The notes under the pieces are model-generated. The model ran no database searches. It saw only the letters and a program-made list of their open reading frames with translations, and was not told where the DNA came from. The translations under genes and the position numbers were made by a program. Of a stretch of DNA of 64,000 bases, positions 34,876-42,730 are shown in pieces. Source of the stretch: Micromonospora kangleipakensis (GTDB taxonomy: Bacteria > Actinomycetota > Actinomycetes > Mycobacteriales > Micromonosporaceae); assembly GCF_004217615.1 (NCBI RefSeq), contig NZ_SHLD01000001.1, positions 5,580,001 to 5,644,000 on the forward strand, given 5' to 3'. How positions within the stretch are numbered: the first letter of the stretch is position 1; each line of letters starts with the position of its first letter.

Positions 34876-37824
34876 ATGAGCGACACCTGGTTGTCAGACG
34901 CCAGCCTGGCGGAGTCCCCGTTCCCCTCCGAGGTCGACGCGACGTCCACGGAAGTGGAGATCCTGCCGCCGTCGTGGCCCGGGCACGAGCTCTACCACGA
35001 GGCCATGGAGGACAACGGGGGCCTGTTCGAGTCGCCGTTCGGGCATGCGCAGGCCGAACCGGAGACTCCGGACGTCTCGACCGGCGGCGGCCGGCTCGCC
35101 CTGCCGGCCGGCAGCACGAGCCCAGACGTGGTCCTGCAGTGGAACGCGATGGCCAAGCCGACGCGGATCGACATTGTCGTGCACTTCCACGGCGACAACA
35201 CGACGGCCCGAAAGTTGCATGTGGTCAACGACGTCCTGCCGATCAGCGGTCTCGACTTCACCGACCCGGACAACCCCGCAGTGGCCGGTCGGCGCCGCCC
35301 GACCCTGACGATCCTGCCCGGGGGAAAATTCGTCGGAGGTTCCAAGTTCCGCTTCCCAACCCTGGTCGCCCCGGGTGGGCTGGACAAGTTCATCGACGAC
35401 TGCCTACGGGAGTTCAGCAGTACTACCGGGATCGCCGCCAAGCGCGGCCGGCTGATCCTCACCGCGCACTCCGGAGGCGGGTACACGATCGAGCAGATCC
35501 TCGCCTCCAACGACCCCGACGAAATCCACTACTTCGACGCCTTTTATCCGCCGCCGAACAATCTGGTCCAATGGATCCGGCGCCACGTCGACCGCGACAG
35601 GAACACCTCGGCGCCCTTCCAACGCTCCGGTGCGTTCCGGGCCATCCAGCACGACCCAGACAACAAGGCCCACATGCAGCGTGCGCAGGCAGCGCTGTGC
35701 CGGGCGTTGGCCGGCGACTCCGGACTGGGCGGGCGGTACCGCATCGAGTCCACCTCGACCAAACACTGCGCCATTCCGCGCCGGTACGGGTGGCGGCTGC
35801 TGGCCGAATCCGACGCCAGCCTCCCCGGCACGACGTTGGTCACTTGCCGATCATCGCGCCGATCGACCGAGGCCGAGAGCGACTCGCTCTGGGCCAGCGA
35901 AGCAGCCCCGGAGTTCCTCGACGAGGACGACTCGTGGGACAGCGAAGCAGCCCCGGAGTTCCTCGACGAGGACGACTCCGAGCTCTTTACCGACCCGGAG
36001 TTCGCATCGGAGTTCGAATCGCTGGACGAGCCGGCGAATGCGTTCGAGGCCGAGGAGCTGTTCGAAGCCGAGGAATTCGCCCGCCACGCGCTGTACGAGG
36101 CGATCACCGACGAGGATGCCGACCTCGGGGAGGACGGCGGTGGCCAGGAGCTCGAGGCGGTACCGGCCGGTTCCCGCCCGCCGATCCGGCGGACGTCGCA
36201 GCTGCGGACGGCCTGGCGCGACTACGAATGCGCGCAGCCCAAGATGCGCACGCTTCGGCTGTTCGGATGGAACACCCCGGTCAACCCGGAAACCGTGGAC
36301 GCATGGCGGGCACTCGAGCACGCTCTGGTCGCTGCCGGCTACCAGGCCCATCGAGCGTGGGTGTACAACTGCCGCGACATCGGCGGCCAGCAGACCCGGT
36401 CGCTGCACGCCTACGGGCTCGCGATCGACATCGACCATGCCCGGCCGACCTGCAACGTCAACCGGGCCACACCCGACGGACGGGCGGTCCGGTTCTCCTC
36501 GGCGGCCACCAAGGAGGACCGGTGCCGAGACGTCCGTCAGGGAAGGGCCGACACCAGTTTCACACCCGCTCAGGTCGCAGCCGTCGAGGCCATCCGAACG
36601 GTCGACGGTCACCAGGTGTTCGCATGGGGCGGTCGGTGGCGGTCCACCAAGGACACCATGCATTTCCAGATCAACGTCACGCCCGCAGAACTCGCCAGGG
36701 GCATCCGCACGGAGCCGGACTCCAGCGCCGCCGAACTCGAAGCGTTCGAGGATGAGGCCGCCGCAGTCGAGTATCAGGCGGGCGGGTCCGCAGAGCCGAG
36801 CGGCAATATCGCCGTCTCGACCGGTGAGTTTGGCAAGGCGTTGAAAGCTTACGCACGGCTAACGGGGGTACCAGACTCGGTAATACGGTTGCTCAAACAG
36901 TCGACGACCTACAAATCCATCGTCAAAGTTCTCGACGAGAAATACATTGCTGGAGTTGTCGGCTCCGAGGTAAACAAGTTCCAGAACGGTGACGGCGTCT
37001 TCACTGCAGGCACCCACCAGGGCCGACGCCGAGTATACGTCTTAGAGTCCCTCCACGGCTCGCAGTTCTCTCCTTTCGGTAGTCCGGACAACTATCTCGC
37101 CGGTGACATAATATTCATTGAGCGGCCTGATGGCACCGGTGATCCGACCCAGCAGGTATCGCTGCAGGCAAAAGGGCAGTGGCTGGAGAGCATCGCGCAC
37201 GAATCCATACATGCGGCTCGCCTTGTGCAGGGCAGACGCCGGGCTGGAGCCACCCCGACGGCGCGTATCACCGCGGGGATCGACGACGAGATCGCCACCC
37301 GCAAGATGGAGCGGCAGATCGTCGATGAGTTACGCGGCAAGTTCAAGGAATTCGCCAAGTTCCAGCCCACCACCGGCTCGTTCGAACGCTCGAGTGTCGA
37401 ACGCGACTTCTTCCCCGGCGAACAACGGCGGACCTACCTGGAGCACTTCGTACTGGCCGAGCTCCTCAACTCGGGCAGGCAGCAGCTCTCGCAGTCGCAG
37501 ATAGCGGCTTACCAGGAGTTGGTGCCGAAGATATCTCTGGGCGCACCTCCGTTCAAGGGTTTCCTGACCGCAATGCCCCAGTTCACCGATCCTCGCAGGG
37601 GTCGGACGGCGCTGTTCAGGCTGATGTATCCCAACATCCTCCTTGCGCTACGGGTCGTCGATGCGCGCTGGCGATCAGTGTCCAACCTCGACCCACAAGA
37701 TGACGCCGATGACGCTACGCTCGAGAATGTGCGCCTGGAGCACGCCAAGGCATTCTTTGCTGGACTGGCCTCCTATACCAGACGCCCTCCTAAGGCGCCC
37801 GGTTCGGCACAACCTCGGCCCTGA
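34876..37824 (+). CDS. SPF operon protein 5: multidomain hydrolase/M15 peptidase/HExxH protein (982 aa)
   Basis: Starts at ATG 34876 after GGCGGCGAG. Residues 1-65 are acidic with two SPF motifs ('AESPFPSE', 'LFESPFGH'). Residues about 75-325 look like an alpha/beta hydrolase: 'RIDIVVHFHGDN', nucleophile 'ILTAHSGGGYT', 'IHYFDAFYPP' and 'TSTKHCAIPRRYGW'. Two 15-residue acidic repeats and an Asp/Glu-rich linker follow (about 335-425). Residues about 440-615 form an M15/VanY-like D,D-peptidase with 'SLHAYGLAIDIDHA' (His, Asp) and 'KDTMHFQI' (His), so it probably cuts peptidoglycan stem peptides. The last 350 residues carry 'IAHESIHAARL' (HExxH near residue 775) in a region with more A/T-ending codons than the rest, suggesting a module swapped in by recombination. 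No signal peptide; how it would leave the cell is unknown. Confidence 0.8.
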   Translation: MSDTWLSDASLAESPFPSEVDATSTEVEILPPSWPGHELYHEAMEDNGGLFESPFGHAQAEPETPDVSTGGGRLALPAGSTSPDVVLQWNAMAKPTRIDIVVHFHGDNTTARKLHVVNDVLPISGLDFTDPDNPAVAGRRRPTLTILPGGKFVGGSKFRFPTLVAPGGLDKFIDDCLREFSSTTGIAAKRGRLILTAHSGGGYTIEQILASNDPDEIHYFDAFYPPPNNLVQWIRRHVDRDRNTSAPFQRSGAFRAIQHDPDNKAHMQRAQAALCRALAGDSGLGGRYRIESTSTKHCAIPRRYGWRLLAESDASLPGTTLVTCRSSRRSTEAESDSLWASEAAPEFLDEDDSWDSEAAPEFLDEDDSELFTDPEFASEFESLDEPANAFEAEELFEAEEFARHALYEAITDEDADLGEDGGGQELEAVPAGSRPPIRRTSQLRTAWRDYECAQPKMRTLRLFGWNTPVNPETVDAWRALEHALVAAGYQAHRAWVYNCRDIGGQQTRSLHAYGLAIDIDHARPTCNVNRATPDGRAVRFSSAATKEDRCRDVRQGRADTSFTPAQVAAVEAIRTVDGHQVFAWGGRWRSTKDTMHFQINVTPAELARGIRTEPDSSAAELEAFEDEAAAVEYQAGGSAEPSGNIAVSTGEFGKALKAYARLTGVPDSVIRLLKQSTTYKSIVKVLDEKYIAGVVGSEVNKFQNGDGVFTAGTHQGRRRVYVLESLHGSQFSPFGSPDNYLAGDIIFIERPDGTGDPTQQVSLQAKGQWLESIAHESIHAARLVQGRRRAGATPTARITAGIDDEIATRKMERQIVDELRGKFKEFAKFQPTTGSFERSSVERDFFPGEQRRTYLEHFVLAELLNSGRQQLSQSQIAAYQELVPKISLGAPPFKGFLTAMPQFTDPRRGRTALFRLMYPNILLALRVVDARWRSVSNLDPQDDADDATLENVRLEHAKAFFAGLASYTRRPPKAPGSAQPRP
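35896..35985 (+). repeat. Tandem 45-bp in-frame repeat (two units)
   Basis: A 38-base segment is repeated exactly with a 45-base period, encoding 15-residue units 'SEAAPEFLDEDDS' plus two residues within the acidic linker of SPF protein 5. Confidence 0.85.
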
Positions 37825-37955
37825 CATCCCGGATCGGCACCCGACCACGGCGCCGGCAACGATCACGAGGCTTTGAGTTGCTGCTCCACGGGCCCTGAGC
37901 TGCCGGGAACGTCCTCGCCTCGACTGACTGAAGTATCCGGCGTGCGTACTCTCCA

Positions 37956-38168
37956 CGGTCACTGCCGCAGCTCACGCCACCATCGCCGAGTGCGACGCGA
38001 AGCTCGCGCGGCACCAGGCGGCCCTCGACGCCGGGGCGGACCCCGCGGTGGTCACCGGCTGGATAGCCCAGACGCAGGCCGAACGGGCACGAGCCGAAGC
38101 CGATCTTCACACGACACAGCTGGCGGGACCACGCCAGGATGAACCGAACAGAGATCGCGAACGGTTTT
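37956..38168 (+). pseudogene. C-terminal remnant of a large serine recombinase
   Basis: Reads 'ATIAECDAKLARHQAALDAG', then 'VVTGWIAQTQAERARAEADL', the characteristic coiled C-terminal part of actinobacterial serine integrases/recombinases. After a frameshift near 38125, 'MNRTEIANGF' matches the conserved R-M-x-R-x-E-I that follows in the family. The catalytic N-terminal domain is missing. Confidence 0.7.
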
Positions 38169-38193
38169 CGGCACCCGCAATGTCCGAACCTTT

Positions 38194-39093
38194 TCACCAC
38201 CGGTTCAGCGCGGCGGCCAACTGGGCCAGGGCGATATGGGCGGCGTCGAACAGGGCCAGTTTCCGCGGGAAGTTGTGGATGAGTCCCTGGTACCGGGTAG
38301 CGGTGACGGGAACGCCGGCCGCCAGCAGCCTGGCCGCGTACCGTTCACCCTCGGCGGACAACAGGTCGAGCTCGGCGGTGATGACCACGGCGGGGGGCAG
38401 GCCGGTGAGGTCGGCCCGCAGTGGGTCCAGATCCGGCTGGGTACGGTCCACGCCGGGTGGGGCGAACGCGTCCCAGAAAAACAGCATCTCCTCCCGGTCC
38501 AGGCCGTACTCGTCCAGGGCCGGATAGTCGGCCGCAGGGTCAATGACCGGGCAGATGAGGATCTGCCCGGCAAGACGGATCCCCGCATCCCGGGCGCGCC
38601 GAGCGGTCACCGCCGCAAGGTGCCCTCCCGCGGAGTCACCGGCCACCGCTATCCGGCCCGGGTCGAGGCCGTGCCGAGTCGCCCCGGGCCCGCGCAGCCA
38701 GGTGAGCGCGCGCGCCACGTCGTCCATCGCGGCCGGGTAAGGATGCTCGGGGGCGAGCCGGTAGTCCACGGAGAGCACGGCCCAGCCGGACGCGGCCGCC
38801 AGGTGCCGGCACAGCCCGTCGTGGGTGGCCACGCTGCCCATCACCCAGCCCCCGCCGTGCGCATAGAGGACCACCGGCATCGCGTCGTGATCGCCGTCGC
38901 GGTAGAGGCGGGCGGGTACGCCGCCGGCGTCGACTGTGACCACGGACCGGATCGCCGGTGCGGTGCCCACCTCGGCCGGGGTCGCCTGGACCATGCTGAG
39001 CCGTGCCGCCGGCAGGGCCGCCCGGGTGAGCGGGACGCGCTGCTGGACTTGCATCGCCGCCCGCGCCTGCGGGTGCAGCCGGCTGGGATCCAC
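38194..39093 (-). CDS. Alpha/beta hydrolase, hormone-sensitive-lipase type
   Basis: A 299-residue esterase/lipase. The HSL-family features are all visible: oxyanion-hole 'YAHGGGWVMGS' (about residues 77-87), nucleophile 'AVAGDSAGGHLAAV' (Ser about 153), the acid in 'ITAELDLLSAEGE' (Asp about 244) and His in 'QGLIHNFPRK' (about 274). It should hydrolyse short- to medium-chain esters. It starts at ATG 39093 with no clear ribosome site. It is divergent from the PIG-L deacetylase gene, with 75 bp between. No pathway partners. Confidence 0.93.
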   Translation of the reverse strand: MDPSRLHPQARAAMQVQQRVPLTRAALPAARLSMVQATPAEVGTAPAIRSVVTVDAGGVPARLYRDGDHDAMPVVLYAHGGGWVMGSVATHDGLCRHLAAASGWAVLSVDYRLAPEHPYPAAMDDVARALTWLRGPGATRHGLDPGRIAVAGDSAGGHLAAVTARRARDAGIRLAGQILICPVIDPAADYPALDEYGLDREEMLFFWDAFAPPGVDRTQPDLDPLRADLTGLPPAVVITAELDLLSAEGERYAARLLAAGVPVTATRYQGLIHNFPRKLALFDAAHIALAQLAAALNRW

Positions 39094-39168
39094 CCGCTCA
39101 GTATCGCTTGCTCGGCGGTTGTCAACGTGCCGACGCGGCGGTGACGGATCGGCGGAGAGGCGGCTACG

Positions 39169-39933
39169 GTGTGGACCGTGGATGAGCTTCTACCGGTGCT
39201 GCCGGAGGACTGGGAGCGCTGCCTTGCGGTGGCCGCGCACCCTGACGACATCGAGTACGGCGCGGCCTCGGCGATCGCCCGCTGGACCGCACAGGGCAAG
39301 CAGGTCACCTACCTGCTTGCCACCCGGGGTGAGGCAGGAATCGACGCCATGCACCCGGACCAGGCCGCGCCGTTGCGCGAGGAGGAGCAGCGCGCCGGGG
39401 CCCGGGAGGTCGGCGTGGACGTCGTGGAGTTCCTCGACCACCGCGACGGGGTCGTCGAGTACGGTCCAGACCTGCGCCGCGACATCGTGCGGGCGATACG
39501 CCGGCACCGGCCCGACGTCATCGTCTCGGGCGCCTTCACCGTCCGCATGGTGGGCGGCATCACCAACCAGGCCGACCACCGGGCGGTGGGACTGGCTACG
39601 CTGGACGCCGCCCGCGACGCGGGCAACCGGTGGATCTTCCCGGAACTGGTGGGCGAGGGGCTACCGCCCTGGGGCGGCGTGCGCTACGTCTGCTTCGCCG
39701 GCGCCGAGCGCCCCACGCACGGCGTGGACGTCGCCGGCGAGCCGCTGCGACGCGGTATCGCCTCGCTAGCCGCGCACGCCGAGTACACCAAGGGCCTGGG
39801 CGTGGTCGGCCCCGAACCCGGGCCGTTCCTCACCTGGGCGGCCCGCCAGGGCGGGCCGGCGCTGGGCGTGGAGGCGGCGGTCCTGTTCGACGTGCACACC
39901 CTCGCCTTCGAGGGCCCACCACCCTGGCTTTGA
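39169..39933 (+). CDS. PIG-L/LmbE-family zinc N-deacetylase
   Basis: A 254-residue protein of the GlcNAc-PI/mycothiol deacetylase superfamily. The zinc-binding 'VAAHPDDIEYGAA' motif (AHPDD, about residues 22-26) and 'TRGEAGID' follow at the right spacing, with 'TNQADHRAVGLATLDAARDA' supplying the later His ligand. Members remove acetyl groups from sugar amides, for example in mycothiol synthesis or antibiotic tailoring. The start is uncertain between GTG 39169 and GTG 39178; neither has a strong ribosome site. Length is normal and all metal ligands are present. The substrate cannot be told. Confidence 0.9.
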   Translation: MWTVDELLPVLPEDWERCLAVAAHPDDIEYGAASAIARWTAQGKQVTYLLATRGEAGIDAMHPDQAAPLREEEQRAGAREVGVDVVEFLDHRDGVVEYGPDLRRDIVRAIRRHRPDVIVSGAFTVRMVGGITNQADHRAVGLATLDAARDAGNRWIFPELVGEGLPPWGGVRYVCFAGAERPTHGVDVAGEPLRRGIASLAAHAEYTKGLGVVGPEPGPFLTWAARQGGPALGVEAAVLFDVHTLAFEGPPPWL

Positions 39934-40246
39934 GCCCTGCCAGAACTCTCTCCTGTGAGCGTGTCCGGCGACCGCGAGCTGACGCTGCGCCTGTCGGAAA
40001 ATGGCATCCGCTGATCGCGACATTCGTCCGCCAACTAGTCTGCGACACCTCAGCGCGCTGGTCGTGGCAGATCCGGATGTTCATGACCACAGCTGGGCGC
40101 GGTTGGACCTGGATGCTCATCGGCCCAGGTCTTGGTCGACCAAGCGACCTGCGACACCCAGCGGCACACGACCGCCGGGACCTGCTCGCCGTGTCTGCGG
40201 GCCACCACGTCCTGCCCAGATCGACGGCGAGGCGGAATGCACCGCG
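39934..40246. other. Gap, no gene recognised
   Basis: About 310 bp between the convergent deacetylase and hydrolase genes. Open frames look like shadows. No terminator-like hairpin stands out. Confidence 0.35.
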
Positions 40247-41119
40247 TCAGTTGTCTTCGTCGAGGACCTCGCGCAGCTCGCGCGCGAAGGCCTCGGGTTG
40301 GCCGGGGTATCCGAACTCGCCACCGAGGAAGCCGCCGTGGTGGCTGGGGAACACGCTCGGCCGCTGGCCGAGCAGTTCGGCGGTGGCCATTGAGGTGCGT
40401 CCGGTGAAGATGCCCGCGGACTCCTTGCCCACGGCGATCACGATGCGTGTCGGCGCCGCGGCCAGCGCGTCCAGGTCGGGACGGTAGCTACTGACCGCCC
40501 AGGACCGGTCCGACAGCAGCGGATCATCACGAGAGCCGTCGTCCTCGCTCGGCATCCCGAACTGGCCCGGATCCGGCGCGGGCTGGGCGAAGTAGTCGTC
40601 GGTGAACTCGCCTCGCCACGACGTCATGGCGATGAAGGCCGCCATGCCGGCATTCGACCCCTTGGCCTCGTAGGCGTCGCGAACGCCGCCGCGGGCGCGT
40701 TCGGCAGCCTCGGCATCGGGCAGCAACGGGATGAGTGGTGGCTCGTGGGCCACCAGGGTGGTCACATCGTGGGGAAAGGCCGCCACCAGCGCCAGCGCGG
40801 TCACCGCACCGCCACTGCTGGCGAACATCTCGACCGGTCCAACACCCAGCGCCTCGATAACGGCGTGCACATCGGTGGCCTGGACCGTGGGGGCATGGTC
40901 GACCCGGCCGTCCTTGCGGCTGCTGCGGCCAAGGCCGCGTGGGTCATAGGTGACCACGGTGCGGTCGGGGAAATACGACGCCAACGTGGCGAAGCCGCTG
41001 GCGTCCATCGGCTGGCCGATCATGAACAGCGGTGGGCGTCCGTCGGCCGTGGGCAGCGGGCCGTGCACGTCGTAGACGATGTCGGCCTCGGCGGTCTCCA
41101 GCCTGTGCGTGTTCATCAT
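40247..41119 (-). CDS. Alpha/beta-fold hydrolase
   Basis: A 290-residue enzyme of the alpha/beta hydrolase family: 'LFMIGQPMDASGFATLA' with the oxyanion region, 'RTVVTYDPRGLGRSSR', nucleophile elbow 'MFASSGGAVTALALVA' (SxGG form, Ser about residue 101), acid in the segment 'RIVIAVGKESAGIFTG' and His in 'VFPSHHGGFLGGEFG' near the end. Substrate unknown; relatives include small-molecule esterases, peroxidases and epoxide hydrolases. Starts at ATG 41119 or 41116, with GGGGAGGGG about eleven bases upstream. It is monocistronic. Confidence 0.9.
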   Translation of the reverse strand: MMNTHRLETAEADIVYDVHGPLPTADGRPPLFMIGQPMDASGFATLASYFPDRTVVTYDPRGLGRSSRKDGRVDHAPTVQATDVHAVIEALGVGPVEMFASSGGAVTALALVAAFPHDVTTLVAHEPPLIPLLPDAEAAERARGGVRDAYEAKGSNAGMAAFIAMTSWRGEFTDDYFAQPAPDPGQFGMPSEDDGSRDDPLLSDRSWAVSSYRPDLDALAAAPTRIVIAVGKESAGIFTGRTSMATAELLGQRPSVFPSHHGGFLGGEFGYPGQPEAFARELREVLDEDN

Positions 41120-41344
41120 GACAATGTTGACCCCTCCCCTGGCGAAAACTCACCGGACCCTGCGCCCACGCGCCGGCACCGGGCTGGCACCCCATCCCTC
41201 CCCGACACCCGCCGCACCAGCCACGGCCGACAAACCGGCGGCGCAGCGCGAAGCGTCTGGAACGTTACGCCTCAGGCACCCGCTCATCGACCCGTCCGAG
41301 CCCGAAACGCGCGATTCGCGGCATGACGGGATGTTTAGTCCGCG

Positions 41345-41709
41345 GCTAACCTGCCGCTGTTCACGCTCTGGAGGGGTGGGCCGCTGCGCAACACGAACTT
41401 CCGGTCGCGGGTGTTCGGGCCGGCGGCGTCGGCCGGGCTGGCTGGGCTGACTCCGCATGACCTGCGGCATACGGTGGCGAGCCTGGCCATGGCGGCGGGT
41501 GCCAGCGTCAGGGGGTGCAGCGGATGCGAGGGCACGCCTCGGCGTCGATGACGCTGGACGTGTACGCGGGGCTGTTCGGTGACGACCTGGACGCCGTCGC
41601 CAACCGGCTGGACGAGGCGTTCGCGGCGCGGGATGCGGACCATCTGCGGACTGGCACGCCAGGCGGCAGGGTGGTCGACCTCGGGAAACGGCGAAGCCCA
41701 GGTCTCTGA
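41345..41709 (+). pseudogene. Tyrosine recombinase (phage-type integrase), C-terminal remnant
   Basis: The reading 'RGGPLRNTNFRSRVFGPAA', then 'LTPHDLRHTVASLAMAAGAS', carries the box-II Arg (HxLRHT). After a one-base shift near 41510 it continues 'VQRMRGHASASMTLDVYAGL', with the GHASxxxT motif and catalytic Tyr, and ends at TGA 41709. The N-terminal arm- and core-binding domains and first catalytic Arg are missing. Confidence 0.82.
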
Positions 41710-42147
41710 CCCGGGCTTCTGTACCGAGCCGCCTGACGGGGGCAGCGCTTTGCCTGCCCGGACCCTGACCGTGCCCGGCGGACGCGTCCCCACGTCCGCT
41801 GGCGCCTCCGCATGGGGTCGGTCCATCGCATGGGCGCCTCGGCGAAGTGCCTTCTCGTTAGTGCACAGGGATGGCGCGGGGCGCCGCGGGTGGGCAGGAC
41901 CACGTCGACGGGCCGAGTACCTCCAGGCTGGCTGGCACACTCAACTCGACAGGACAGGGCGGCGCTGAACGCCTGCGGTGGGCGGCAGATCCGGGACGAT
42001 CCGTCAGTGAACAGCGCGCTACTCGAACGCCTCGTCTGGGCCCGCGATCCGATCAGGATTCGAGAAGCGCCAGGGTGTCGTCGGGCCTAGCCTTCTCCCA
42101 GACCCGGCATCACGCCGAGCCTTGAACGGCGGAAAGGGAGCCCGAGA
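41710..42147. other. Gap downstream of the integrase remnant, no gene recognised
   Basis: Roughly 440 bp. In intact elements the attachment site lies just past the integrase stop, but no tRNA fragment or 10-bp array is visible here. The right end has a good ribosome site for the DUF1801 gene (AAGGGAG). Confidence 0.35.
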
Positions 42148-42597
42148 ATGTCCGCGAAGAATTCCACGACCGTGTCAGACGGCTTCAGCGCCGAGGAGCG
42201 TGCCGCGATGAAGGAGCGCGCCGCCGAGCTGCGCGCCGAGGGCAAGAAGGGCGCCAAGAAGGCCGACGAGCTGCAAGCGGTCCTCGACCGGATCGCGCAG
42301 ATGGCGCCGGAAGATCGCGCGCTCGCCGAGCGCGTGCACGCGACGGTGACCGCTGCCGCCCCCGAGCTGTCGCCAAAGACCTGGTACGGGATGCCCGCCT
42401 ACGCGAACCCGGACGGCAAGATCGTCGTCTTCTTCCAGGACTCGGGCAAGTTCAACTACCGGTACTCGACCCTGGGCTTCCAGGACGCGGCCAACCTCGA
42501 CGACGGGGACCTGTGGCCGGTGTCGTACGCGCTCCAGAAATGGAGCCCCGCGGTAGAGAAGAAGCTCGTCGAGCTGGTGAAGGCTGCAGTCTCCTGA
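42148..42597 (+). CDS. DUF1801 (YdhG-like) protein
   Basis: A 149-residue protein from ATG 42148 with AAGGGAG upstream. A Lys/Glu-rich helical N-terminus (about residues 12-55) precedes the DUF1801 fold: 'ERVHATVTAAAPELSPKTWY', 'GMPAYANPDGKIVVFFQDSG', 'YRYSTLGFQDAANLDDGDLW'. The family is small, cytosolic and found in many soil bacteria; its biochemical role is not established, although some relatives are annotated as iron chaperone-like. Monocistronic. Confidence 0.85.
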   Translation: MSAKNSTTVSDGFSAEERAAMKERAAELRAEGKKGAKKADELQAVLDRIAQMAPEDRALAERVHATVTAAAPELSPKTWYGMPAYANPDGKIVVFFQDSGKFNYRYSTLGFQDAANLDDGDLWPVSYALQKWSPAVEKKLVELVKAAVS

Positions 42598-42730
42598 CCG
42601 TTGCCACGACCGCCGATGATCGTCAATGGGGTCACGACCGCCAGCATGTCACCCGCATACGACGATCCGGGTAGCCGAGTTCCCGCGGGGCGGATGGGGC
42701 CGCCCCGCCAGCACGGGGTTTACCTAAAAG

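Noticed and set aside
34974..36844. Two long alternative plus frames within SPF protein 5
   Set aside because: Composition is strongly Arg/Pro-biased and they lack ribosome sites; the frame with hydrolase and M15 motifs is the real one.
29471..37824. Complete contractile injection or type VI/VII secretion system
   Set aside because: No sheath, tube, baseplate, VgrG, EccC-type or WxG genes are present in the window; only possible cargo-like proteins.
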